A DNA stretch of 64,000 bases from Chitinophaga cymbidii (GTDB lineage: Bacteria > Bacteroidota > Bacteroidia > Chitinophagales > Chitinophagaceae), in the NCBI RefSeq assembly GCF_007992715.1, contig NZ_BKAU01000005.1:434001-498000 (forward strand), in the 5' to 3' direction. Of this stretch, positions 24,219 to 32,415 are shown one piece after another. The stretch's first letter is position 1. Each line of letters begins with the position of its first letter. The notes beneath the pieces were generated by a model, which had not been told where the DNA came from, did no database searches, and saw nothing but the letters and a program-made list of their open reading frames with translations. A program made the translations under genes and the position numbers.

Positions 24219-27035
24219 ATGATGAAAAAAATTCTATCAGTAATCCTCTTTTCCTGCCTCGGCATGATATGCTTTGGCCAGGGCACCGGTCTTGTTACCG
24301 GCCATGTGATGGATAAGAACCAGCAATTATCCCTGCCGGGCGCTACCTTGAAATTAAAACCCGGCAACCACTACACGGTTTCCAACCAGCAGGGCAAATT
24401 CGAATTTCTCGGCGTGCCCGCGGGCAGCTACACCCTGGAGATCACCTACATCGGTTATGAAAAGGCGACGCAGGAGATCACGGTAGCAGCCGGCCGGAAC
24501 ACCGCTGTGAACCTGCAGCTCGATGCCGGTGGCGTGGTGGGCAAAGAAGTGCTGGTGCTGGGCGACCGCCTGCGCGGGCAGGCCAAGGCGCTGAACCAGC
24601 AGAAGAACAATCCCAATATCACCAACATCGTATCCGCGGATCAGATCGGGCGTTTCCCCGATGCCAACGTGGGCGACGCCATCAAACGCATCCCCGGCAT
24701 CACCATGCAGAACGACCAGGGTGAAGCGCGCAATATCATCATCCGCGGCCTCGCGCCGGAGCTGAACTCCGTGATGCTCAACGGCGACCGCATTCCCTCC
24801 GCGGAAGGAGACAACCGCCGCGTGCAGATGGACCTCATTCCCTCCGACATGGTGCAGACCATTGAAGTGAACAAAACCCTCACGCCGGATATGGATGCGG
24901 ACGCCATCGGCGGCGCCGTTAACCTCGTGACCCGTGCCGCGCCCAACGGTCCCCGTCTTTCCGCAACGTTGTCCAGCGGTTTCAACCCGATCCGCAATAA
25001 AGCCCTCTACAACGGCTCCCTCGTGCTCGGCAACCGCTTCTTTAACAGCAAGCTCGGCGCCGTAGTAAGCGCATCATACAACAACAACGATTATGGTTCG
25101 GACGATGTGGAAGCGGTATGGACGAAAGATGACTTCGGGAACGTATACACGGAGGAAGTGCAGGTCCGCAAATACGACGTGCAGCGCGTGCGCAGAAGCC
25201 TTTCCGCGGCGCTGGACTACAAGATCAACCCTTCCAACACCATCTACCTTAACGCCATGTACAACTGGCGCGACGACCGCGAAAACCGCTACCGCCTTGA
25301 GTTGAAAGACATTGAACCGGAATACGATGCCAACGATCAGATCACAGGTTACACCGGCAGCCTGAGCCGGGAAACAAAAGGCGGCATCGACAACAACCGC
25401 AACCGCAACAGGCGCCTGGAAGACCAGCGCGTGCAGAACTACTCCCTGCGCGGCGAACACCTGCTGGGCAGCAAGGTGGACCTCGACTGGGCCGCCAGCT
25501 TTTCCACCGCCAGCGAGCACCGTCCCAATGAACGGTACATCGAATATGAAAACGAAGACCAGCCGATCACCCTCAACCTGTCTGATCCGCGCTATCCTTT
25601 CGCCGCAGCGCCGGACGCCACAACGGACGGCTTTGTGCTGAACACGCTGTCCGAAAATAACGACTACACCCGCGAGAATGAGCTGGGCATGAAAGTGAAC
25701 CTGCGTTTCCCGCTGAGCATCCTGCCGCAGCAGAAAGGCCGCCTTCGTGTAGGCGCGAGGCTGCGCCTGAAAGACAAAAAGCGCGAGAACAGCTTCTTTG
25801 AATACGAGCCACTGACGCCCTTCGGCAATATGTCCGCCATGCCCACAGTGAACTGGAGCGGCGACAACTTCCAGGCGGGGAACAAATATGTGCCCGGCAC
25901 TTTTATCTCCAACAAATTCCTCGGCAGCCAGCCGCTCGGCAATGCCAGCCTGTTTGAGCCAAAGGATGAACCTTCCGAATACCTGGCCGTGAACTTCAAG
26001 GCCAAAGAAACGATCATCGCGGGGTATGTGCGCTGGGACCAGGACATTACCGCCAAATTGTCCATGATCGCGGGCCTGCGCTTCGAAAACACCAGCATCG
26101 ATTACAAAGGCAACATCGTGGAAGAGGAAGAAGAGCTGGCCGGTCAACGGGATGTGCAGAACAGCTACCTGAACGTACTGCCCGGTTTGAGCTTTAAATA
26201 TGATGTAACGAATGATTTCATCCTCCGGCTGGCCGCTACTACGTCCATCGCCCGCCCGAACTATTACGACATCACGCCTTTTGTGAGCAGCATAGTGGAA
26301 GATGAAGAGCTGACCGCGGGGAACCCGCAGCTGAAAGCGGCGTATGCCTGGAACCTGGACCTGATGGCGGAGCATTACTTCCGTTCTGTGGGGATCATCT
26401 CCGGCGGCATATTCTACAAGAACATCAGCGATTTCATTTACACCTACAGCGACCAGCAATATTCCACGGAGAAGTTCGACGCGGATTTCCCCGGCCTGCA
26501 AAATCCCGTACCTTCCGGCGACCGCTGGACGTACAAGCAGGCCCGCAACGGCGACAACGTGAAAGTATATGGATTTGAAGTGGCCGTGCAGCGGCAGCTT
26601 GACTTCCTGCCCGGATTCGCCAAAGGCTTCGGTGTGTATCTGAACTATACGTATACCGAATCATCAGCGGACGGTGTGTATAACGGCGATGGCGAAAAGC
26701 GCACCGGCGTTACCTTGCCCGGCACCGCGCCGCATATGTTCAATGCATCGCTGTCTTTCGAGAACAGCCGCTTTACCGCGCGCCTCTCCGGCAACTACGC
26801 CGCCGCCTACCTGGATGCGCTGGGTGGTTCGGAGTTTGACGACAGCTATTACGATCAGCAATTCTTCCTGGACGCAAATGCTTCTTACAAGCTCACGAAG
26901 CAGCTGCGGATGTTCGCGGAAGCCAATAACCTCACCAACCAGCCATTGCGTTATTACCAGGGCATTTCGTCCCGCACCATGCAGGCCGAGTTCTACCGCC
27001 CGCGTTATAATGTTGGTTTTAAGTTTGACCTGTAA
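24219..27035 (+). CDS. TonB-dependent receptor of the phytase cluster
   Basis: About 938 residues. A signal peptide (ILSVILFSCLGMICFGQ) is followed by a carboxypeptidase-regulatory-like domain (VTGHVMDKNQQLSLPGATL), the plug (ADQIGRFPDANVGDAIKRIPG, IIIRGLAPELNSVMLNGDRI, IEVNKTLTPDMDADAIGGAV) and an outer-membrane barrel. This plug type (TIGR01782-like, with NKTLTPDMDADAIGG) is typical of Bacteroidota and Proteobacteria receptors for sugars or phosphorylated compounds. It lacks the SusC signature and has no SusD partner. The phytase gene follows by 10 bases, so the two are one operon. Import of inositol phosphates or their products is the natural inference. Two adjacent ATGs (24219, 24222) are possible starts. 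Confidence 0.92.
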   Translation: MMKKILSVILFSCLGMICFGQGTGLVTGHVMDKNQQLSLPGATLKLKPGNHYTVSNQQGKFEFLGVPAGSYTLEITYIGYEKATQEITVAAGRNTAVNLQLDAGGVVGKEVLVLGDRLRGQAKALNQQKNNPNITNIVSADQIGRFPDANVGDAIKRIPGITMQNDQGEARNIIIRGLAPELNSVMLNGDRIPSAEGDNRRVQMDLIPSDMVQTIEVNKTLTPDMDADAIGGAVNLVTRAAPNGPRLSATLSSGFNPIRNKALYNGSLVLGNRFFNSKLGAVVSASYNNNDYGSDDVEAVWTKDDFGNVYTEEVQVRKYDVQRVRRSLSAALDYKINPSNTIYLNAMYNWRDDRENRYRLELKDIEPEYDANDQITGYTGSLSRETKGGIDNNRNRNRRLEDQRVQNYSLRGEHLLGSKVDLDWAASFSTASEHRPNERYIEYENEDQPITLNLSDPRYPFAAAPDATTDGFVLNTLSENNDYTRENELGMKVNLRFPLSILPQQKGRLRVGARLRLKDKKRENSFFEYEPLTPFGNMSAMPTVNWSGDNFQAGNKYVPGTFISNKFLGSQPLGNASLFEPKDEPSEYLAVNFKAKETIIAGYVRWDQDITAKLSMIAGLRFENTSIDYKGNIVEEEEELAGQRDVQNSYLNVLPGLSFKYDVTNDFILRLAATTSIARPNYYDITPFVSSIVEDEELTAGNPQLKAAYAWNLDLMAEHYFRSVGIISGGIFYKNISDFIYTYSDQQYSTEKFDADFPGLQNPVPSGDRWTYKQARNGDNVKVYGFEVAVQRQLDFLPGFAKGFGVYLNYTYTESSADGVYNGDGEKRTGVTLPGTAPHMFNASLSFENSRFTARLSGNYAAAYLDALGGSEFDDSYYDQQFFLDANASYKLTKQLRMFAEANNLTNQPLRYYQGISSRTMQAEFYRPRYNVGFKFDL

Positions 27036-27045
27036 ACAAAAAAAT

Positions 27046-28074
27046 ATGTTGAAAAATATAAGTATTCTGTTGAGTGGAATCGTATTGATAAGCGCCTGCG
27101 ATGACGGCAAAGCCCCCGTGCACGAAAATGCCCTGAAACCCACTGTGGTCACCGAACAGGTGACGCACGACACCGATGACCCCGCGATCTGGATCAATGC
27201 GGCGGATACGCTGGAAAGCCTCATCATCGGCACGGACAAGGATACGGACGGCGCGCTTTACGCCTTTGACCTCGACGGAAAGATCGTGAACAAAGTGCCC
27301 GGCCTGAAGCGCCCCAACAACGTGGATATCGCTTACGGGCTGCTGCTGAACGGTGTTCGTACAGACGTAGCCGTTGTAACGGAAAGGGAAATGAACCGCA
27401 TACACGTGTTCTCCCTGCCGGACCTCAAAGCAATTGATAACGGCGGCATCGACGTATTCACCGGTGAAACGGAGCGTGACCCGATGGGCGTTGCGCTGTA
27501 CACCCGCCCGGCAGACAGCGCCATCTTTGCTATCGTAGGCCGCAAATCCGGTCCGCTGGAAAACTATCTCTGGCAATACCGCCTGGAAGACGATGGTACA
27601 GGCGCCGTGAAAGGCACGCTGGTGCGCAAGTTCGGCAAGTACAGCGGCAAGAAGGAAATTGAAGCGATCGCGGTGGATAACGGGCTCGGCTATATTTATT
27701 ATTCGGATGAAACAGTGGGCGTGCGCAAGTACATCGCTGACCCTGACCGGCAGGACAATACCGAGCTGGCACATTTCGGAACAACAGGATTTACGTCCGA
27801 TCACGAAGGCATCTCCATTTACCCGCTTTCCGATTCCACCGGCTACATCCTCGTTTCCAACCAGCAGAACAATACTTTCATGGTGTATCCCCGCGAGGGG
27901 CAGCCAGTCCTGCTGGCGGAAATCCCGGTGTCCACCATTGAAAGCGACGGTTCGGAAGTAACGGCCGTGCCGCTCGGCGGCAAATTCCCGCAAGGGCTGT
28001 TCGTAGCCATGAGCAACGGCAAGGTATTCCATTATTATTCCTGGAAAGACATCGCAGAACGGATCAAACCATAG
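27046..28074 (+). CDS. Beta-propeller 3-phytase, lipoprotein
   Basis: About 342 residues with a lipoprotein-type signal (SGIVLISAC, Cys near residue 16). The six-bladed beta-propeller phytase family is recognised from HDTDDPAIWI and SLIIGTDKDTDGALYAFDL near the N-terminus, RPNNVDIAYG, ERDPMGVALY, the Ca-binding KEIEAIAVDNGLGYIYYSDE region, and SDHEGISIYPL. It hydrolyses phytate with calcium and releases phosphate. The start at 27046 gives the signal peptide; the longer open frame upstream overlaps the receptor and is spurious. It is cotranscribed with the TonB receptor and followed by a strong terminator. Together they form a phytate-use unit on the cell surface. Confidence 0.93.
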   Translation: MLKNISILLSGIVLISACDDGKAPVHENALKPTVVTEQVTHDTDDPAIWINAADTLESLIIGTDKDTDGALYAFDLDGKIVNKVPGLKRPNNVDIAYGLLLNGVRTDVAVVTEREMNRIHVFSLPDLKAIDNGGIDVFTGETERDPMGVALYTRPADSAIFAIVGRKSGPLENYLWQYRLEDDGTGAVKGTLVRKFGKYSGKKEIEAIAVDNGLGYIYYSDETVGVRKYIADPDRQDNTELAHFGTTGFTSDHEGISIYPLSDSTGYILVSNQQNNTFMVYPREGQPVLLAEIPVSTIESDGSEVTAVPLGGKFPQGLFVAMSNGKVFHYYSWKDIAERIKP

Positions 28075-28080
28075 TGTAGC

Positions 28081-28108
28081 AAAAAGGCCGCAGCGATGCG
28101 GCCTTTTT
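28081..28108. terminator. Bidirectional intrinsic terminator
   Basis: A 12-bp perfect stem (28081-28092 with 28097-28108) has a GCGA loop, an A-run on the left and a T-run on the right. It ends the phytase operon and the convergent ATP-grasp gene, whose stop codon it touches. Confidence 0.88.
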
Positions 28109-28995
28109 CATATCGTTACGGACTGCACCATCTGCTGCAATGCCTCCGTGTATCGCTGATAACCTTGCGGATGTTTGCCAAGGAAAAGATAAGGCTCGAT
28201 CAATTCCAGTTCCATCAAATGCAATGCATCATCGATAAGAATGCCATCCACCCGCGCGTACAAACAACCTTTCGCAAACTGCTCCACATAAGCGGCCGCT
28301 TGCCGCACATGTTTATCCGCCGCGGGCATCGCATCCGCCGTGCCGCCATGATATTGCTGCACACGGAAATCCCCCTGCTTCGGCTTCTTCAGCACGCTGT
28401 GGCTGAACCGGCCGTTCAGGAAAATGAAAGACCATTCCCCTTCGGTGGCGATCTCCGCAATGAAAGGCTGCACAATAAAGGCTTCTTCTTTTAACAGCTG
28501 CGTGACGAGCGCCTGTTGCTCCGTGATGTTTTGCGGCGTGATGGTGAAGGTATGCCGCGCGCCCGCGCTCACGCATGGTTTCACGATCAGCTTGTCAACC
28601 CCGAAAGGATAGAAAAAAGAGGAGAGCAATGGCAGCTCCCCCCGTTCGATGATGGCGGAAGGGATGACTTTCAGGCCGCTGGCGGCGATCTTTTGCAGGT
28701 AGTGCTTATCACTGTTCCATTTTACGATGTTGTAAGGATTCAGCATGCGGACGCCGGCAGATTTTATCTTGTCCATCCAGCGGCAGAAAGCCGCGTACTT
28801 CTCATGGTAGTCCCAGGGCGATTTCAGCAGCACCACGTCGTAAGAGGGCCAGTCCGCTTTTTTGTCCGTCCATATTTCCCGGTGAACATCCATTCCCGAT
28901 TCCTGTAAATGCCGCAGCAATATGGCTTCTTCATCCTCCAATGAATCCGCCGCATATTTTCCCTGATCGGCATAAGTAACATAAGCAATTCTCAT
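28108..28995 (-). CDS. ATP-grasp domain protein
   Basis: 295 residues, an ATP-grasp ligase related to the RimK/glutathione-synthetase and DcsG-like group. Landmarks are the N-terminal Rossmann-like MRIAYVTY, VVLLKSPWDYH, the ATP-binding KLIVKPCVSAGARHTF, EAFIVQPFIAEIATEGEWSF with the hinge and phosphate contacts, KPKQGDFRVQQYHGG, and the metal-binding MELELIEPYLF. It would join a carboxylate to an amine using ATP; the substrate is unknown. It is cytoplasmic. The gene is divergent from a MocR regulator 80 bases away, so pyridoxal-phosphate-dependent control is likely. DcsG makes D-cycloserine, and members of this group are scattered in natural-product and small-peptide pathways, but no further pathway genes are next to it. 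Confidence 0.85.
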   Translation of the reverse strand: MRIAYVTYADQGKYAADSLEDEEAILLRHLQESGMDVHREIWTDKKADWPSYDVVLLKSPWDYHEKYAAFCRWMDKIKSAGVRMLNPYNIVKWNSDKHYLQKIAASGLKVIPSAIIERGELPLLSSFFYPFGVDKLIVKPCVSAGARHTFTITPQNITEQQALVTQLLKEEAFIVQPFIAEIATEGEWSFIFLNGRFSHSVLKKPKQGDFRVQQYHGGTADAMPAADKHVRQAAAYVEQFAKGCLYARVDGILIDDALHLMELELIEPYLFLGKHPQGYQRYTEALQQMVQSVTI

Positions 28996-29012
28996 GGAAT
29001 GACCGTTTTAAA

Positions 29013-29044
29013 CAAAAGTAAATGTATATTGGCATTGTAAAAAG
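29013..29044 (-). promoter_or_regulatory. Probable promoter of the ATP-grasp gene in a shared divergent region
   Basis: On the minus strand TACTTTTG (29013-29020) matches the -7 element TAnnTTTG, with a T-rich -33 region about 20 bases before it. Initiation would fall near 29006, eleven bases before the ATP-grasp start. The 80-base gap also has to hold the MocR promoter and its operator, so the two genes share control sites. Confidence 0.5.
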
Positions 29045-29075
29045 AGCCACTTTTGATGACTTCAACAGGGCCATT

Positions 29076-30521
29076 ATGAGCAAGACCTCGCCGCAGATAC
29101 CGTTGCCGTTCCTGAAGTTGCGCCGCCGCGACGCGGAGCCGCTTTTCCTGCAACTATACAGCCAGATCAGGGAGGCCATTTTCAGCGGGCAGCTGAAGGA
29201 AGGGGAGCGGCTGCCGGCTACGAGGGCGCTGGCCGCGGAGCTGGGAATATCCCGCAACAGCGTGTTCCAGGCTTTTGAGCAGCTGATCCTGGAAGGTTTT
29301 CTCGAAGGCCGGAAAGGAGACGGCACCTACGTTTGCGCAAAGATCAGCATGGCGCCGGCAAAGCCCGCAAAAGCAGCACAGGAGCAGGAAGAAGAATATC
29401 TGCCGGATTGTTCCATCGAACCGCTGCTGCCGTTTCAGACCTCCATCCCTTCTTTGCCGCATTTCCCGTTCCGCACCTGGGCCCGCATTGCGGCGGACGT
29501 ATACCGGAACATTCACACGCTGCACCTGGGGTATGGGGATACGCAGGGATACGAGCCCCTGCGCAACGAGCTGTCGGATTACCTGCGCATCAACCGTTCC
29601 ATCATTTGCCCGCCTGACCAGATACTGATCGTCAGCGGCTCGCGGCAGGCCATCAACCTTTCCGCGCAATTGCTGATCGGGAAAGGGGACCAGTGCTGGA
29701 TGGAAGATCCCGGCTACAAGGGCGCCAGCGACGCCATCAAAAGATGGGGCGGAAAGCTGTGCCCCGTGCCGATGACCGAATACGGGCTCGACATCGATTA
29801 TGCCATCAAAAAATATCCCGCGGCGAAATTCGTGTATGTAACCCCTTCCCATCAATACCCTTTCGGCGGCACGCTGCCGCTGTCCGAGCGCCTGAAGCTG
29901 CTGCAGTGGGCCGCCCGGCAGAAGATGTGGATCGTGGAAGATGATTACGACAGCGAGTTCCGCTATGTGGGAAGGCCGGTGCCGGCTTTGAAAGGACTGG
30001 ACGATGCCGGCCGCGTGATCTACACCGGCACTTTCAGCAAGGTGCTGTTTCCCGCGCTGCGGCTGGGTTACATGGTGCTGCCGTCAAGAGAGATGGCGCG
30101 TAATTTCAGGAAGCTGAAAGGCAGCATAGACCGGGAAAATCCCGTGATAGACCAGGCGATCATCACACAGTTTATGCGGGAAGGGCATTTTGCGCGGCAT
30201 CTTCGCAAGATGCGCACGCTGTATAAAAAATTGCAGGATGAGCTGACGGCGCTGATGAAAATGCACCTGCATCCCTGGCTGGACGTGGAATCAGGCGAGA
30301 ACGGCATGCATCTCGTGGCATGGCTGAAGCACGGCATGGACGCTGTAGCGGTGGAAAAAGCGGCTAATGAAAAGGGCCTTGTGCTGCAGCCGGTAGACGA
30401 TTTTTCCATCAAATACCGGCATAAGAACGCGCTGATGTTCGGCTTCACGGGGTATCCGGCGGAGGATATGGAAAAGGCCGTGCTGCAGTTGAAACAAATC
30501 CTGTTAAATTTGCACCCATGA
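29076..30521 (+). CDS. MocR/PdxR-type regulator (GntR + aminotransferase fold)
   Basis: About 481 residues. The N-terminal GntR winged helix (PLFLQLYSQIREAIFSGQL, RLPATRALAAELGISRNSV) is followed by a fold-type I aminotransferase domain. The PLP-binding lysine lies in YTGTFSKVLFPALRLGY, and the cofactor Asp in WIVEDDYDSEF. MocR regulators sense pyridoxal phosphate or an amino-acid ligand and usually control the divergently transcribed neighbour, here the ATP-grasp gene. The start at 29076 (MSKTSPQ) is chosen because the earlier in-frame ATG at 29022 lies in the divergent promoter. Its stop overlaps the start of the RraB-TPR gene (ATGA), so these two are translationally coupled. Confidence 0.93.
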   Translation: MSKTSPQIPLPFLKLRRRDAEPLFLQLYSQIREAIFSGQLKEGERLPATRALAAELGISRNSVFQAFEQLILEGFLEGRKGDGTYVCAKISMAPAKPAKAAQEQEEEYLPDCSIEPLLPFQTSIPSLPHFPFRTWARIAADVYRNIHTLHLGYGDTQGYEPLRNELSDYLRINRSIICPPDQILIVSGSRQAINLSAQLLIGKGDQCWMEDPGYKGASDAIKRWGGKLCPVPMTEYGLDIDYAIKKYPAAKFVYVTPSHQYPFGGTLPLSERLKLLQWAARQKMWIVEDDYDSEFRYVGRPVPALKGLDDAGRVIYTGTFSKVLFPALRLGYMVLPSREMARNFRKLKGSIDRENPVIDQAIITQFMREGHFARHLRKMRTLYKKLQDELTALMKMHLHPWLDVESGENGMHLVAWLKHGMDAVAVEKAANEKGLVLQPVDDFSIKYRHKNALMFGFTGYPAEDMEKAVLQLKQILLNLHP

Positions 30522-31366
30522 CGAACGAAAGATATTTTACGCAAGACCAGTTCATTGCCCAGTTCAACGCAGAGATATTGCAGGCCGCGGAAGTCTGGAA
30601 AAGGCTGCAGGAAAACGGTTTTTCCGAATACGCGCTCGCCGTGTTCGATTTCACTTTTGTTTCTGATGAACGCGAAAAGCTGGAAGCGCTGGCGCAGCTG
30701 TTCACCTCCGGTTATGACTTCGTGATGAGTGAGGTGACGCAGCATGGCGACACCTGGAAGGTGCAGGGCGTCAGCAATGAATTTCCCGTAGATGGCGATA
30801 ACCTGCTCTGCTGGGCGATCGATATACTGGTGAAAGGTTTTGAACGCGATTGCCGGCTGGATGGTTACGGCACTTTTGCCGGCGCGGCGAATGATGAATT
30901 TCCCGATATGGCGGCGGGCAAGCTGGAACACTATTTCAATCTTGCTTTGAGCGCCTACCGGCAGCAGAACTACAGCGCTTCGGCCATCCATTTCAATACG
31001 GCCATCCGTATTTATGATGTGAACCCCAACTCCTGGTATTCCCGCGCTATCGTAAAAGATTCCCTCTACCTCGTGATGCAGGCCCGCGCGGACTACGATC
31101 AGGCGATAGCGCTGGCGCCCGCCTTCACGGAAGCGTATATCAACCGCGCCGTCAACAAATACGAAGCAGGCGAGTACGACGCGGCAACGGCAGATTTCAA
31201 TAAAGTGCTGGAGCTTGATCCTGATAACGCCATGGTGTATTACAACCGCGGCAATACGAAATTCAATGCCGGCGACAGGGAAGGGGCCTGCGCGGACTGG
31301 AAGCGGTCGCAGGAGCTGGGCGGTGAATATGCCGCGGAGCGCCTGGCGGAATATTGCAACTCATGA
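30518..31366 (+). CDS. RraB-like domain fused to TPR repeats
   Basis: 282 residues. The N-terminal ~125 residues resemble RraB/DUF1260, the RNase E inhibitor fold: an FDFTFVSDEREKLEALAQLF strand-helix and a late RDCRLDGYGTF that matches the family's DGW/YG ending. The C-terminal part has at least three TPR units (YSASAIHFNTAIRIYDVNPN, TEAYINRAVNKYEAGEYDAA, AMVYYNRGNTKFNAGDREGA). No signal peptide is present, so it is cytoplasmic. RraB modulates the RNA degradosome in Proteobacteria; here the TPR part may provide a binding surface. Coupling to the MocR gene suggests a shared regulon, although the functional link is not obvious. The RraB assignment is moderate. Confidence 0.78.
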   Translation: MTNERYFTQDQFIAQFNAEILQAAEVWKRLQENGFSEYALAVFDFTFVSDEREKLEALAQLFTSGYDFVMSEVTQHGDTWKVQGVSNEFPVDGDNLLCWAIDILVKGFERDCRLDGYGTFAGAANDEFPDMAAGKLEHYFNLALSAYRQQNYSASAIHFNTAIRIYDVNPNSWYSRAIVKDSLYLVMQARADYDQAIALAPAFTEAYINRAVNKYEAGEYDAATADFNKVLELDPDNAMVYYNRGNTKFNAGDREGACADWKRSQELGGEYAAERLAEYCNS

Positions 31367-31373
31367 TCCGGCA

Positions 31374-32288
31374 TTAGTTCTTCCGGTTCGTTTTATTTTT
31401 CGGAATGCCCCATTCCTGCGTAACGTACGGATAGTTATGCTGCGGCACATCGTTGCAGTACACGGCGATCCCGCCCTGCTTTTCCCAATATCCCTTTACG
31501 GTGAAACCGTTCTTTTCCACTTTCTGATCATCCGGGTTCACGATCATTTTCAACCCCACAGACGCATCGATCATTTCCATGTCGCCGCGGCTGTTACCGG
31601 CCGCAAACAAAGGTTGCGCCTTGATAACGGTTGCTATCAGATCGGCTTTGCCCTGCTCCTGCGGCACCGGCAGCACAATGTCTTTCGTGATCCTGTTGAA
31701 CTGTACGACGGACTTCACACCCAGTATCCTGTTCAACGGAATGCCCAGCGCCTTGTGCACGAATTGCTGGTACAGCACTTCCGGAGAAGCGGAGATCACC
31801 CATACTTCAAAGCCGTAGGCTTCCAGGTTGGCCAGCAGCTCGCGCATTTCAGGATAGAATTTGTCCTCGTACCGGGCATGAAAACAATCTTCTCCCATCC
31901 GTTCCACCTGCGCCGGGCTAAGGCCGGAAAGAAAGCTGATCCGGTTCTGCACGTAGGCAAGCCCGGTATTGTCGCCATGCAGCATGGTATCAATAATGCG
32001 CATTTTGGCGGTGGACAGGGAATCTTTCTTACCCGCATACTGTTCCTTCGCAAAGCTGTAGATCGCCTCGTCCGCGAGGTAGTAGGGCGCTTGTCCAAGT
32101 AAAGTGCCATCGCAGTCGAAGACCGCTACTTTTCTTTCTTTGATGATGATGGTGGAGTTGAGGAAGGATTCGAGCTTTTCGTTGACCGCTTTGGGCCAGC
32201 CCAGGATCGGGCGGTAGGTCTGCGCCCCGGCCAGCAGGGTGGCCGCCAGCAGCCAGAGGGAGAGCAGCATTGTTTTTACCTGGATCAT
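31374..32288 (-). CDS. Exported HAD-family phosphatase (phosphoserine-phosphatase-like)
   Basis: 304 residues with a signal peptide (LLSLWLLAATLLAGAQ); ATG at 32270 is an alternative start. HAD motifs are complete: motif I VAVFDCDGTLLG with both Asp residues, motif II WVISASPE, the motif III Lys probably in QGKADL, and motif IV AAGNSRGDMEM. The fold is of the SerB/PhoC-like class with a helical cap. Export points to periplasmic dephosphorylation of small organic phosphates. It lies downstream of the purple-acid-phosphatase-like gene on the same strand but is separated from it by a terminator. Together with the phytase it supports a phosphate-scavenging theme, by inference. Confidence 0.87.
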   Translation of the reverse strand: MIQVKTMLLSLWLLAATLLAGAQTYRPILGWPKAVNEKLESFLNSTIIIKERKVAVFDCDGTLLGQAPYYLADEAIYSFAKEQYAGKKDSLSTAKMRIIDTMLHGDNTGLAYVQNRISFLSGLSPAQVERMGEDCFHARYEDKFYPEMRELLANLEAYGFEVWVISASPEVLYQQFVHKALGIPLNRILGVKSVVQFNRITKDIVLPVPQEQGKADLIATVIKAQPLFAAGNSRGDMEMIDASVGLKMIVNPDDQKVEKNGFTVKGYWEKQGGIAVYCNDVPQHNYPYVTQEWGIPKNKTNRKN

Positions 32289-32366
32289 CTTGTTTCAGAT
32301 TGTTTCAAATTGTTACGATTGGTTTCAAATGTACAAAAAGAAGGAGAATAATGCAGGCTGAAAGCA

Positions 32367-32399
32367 AAAAGCCGCCGGCAAAGGAATGCGGCGGCTTTC
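32367..32399 (-). terminator. Intrinsic terminator of the metallophosphatase gene
   Basis: A GC-rich stem (AAAGCCGCCG on one arm, CGGCGGCTTT on the other) ends on the minus strand in a T-run (GGCTTTTTGC). It separates the purple-acid-phosphatase-like gene from the HAD phosphatase. Confidence 0.8.
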
Positions 32400-32415
32400 T
32401 GTGGAGCGGAACGGT

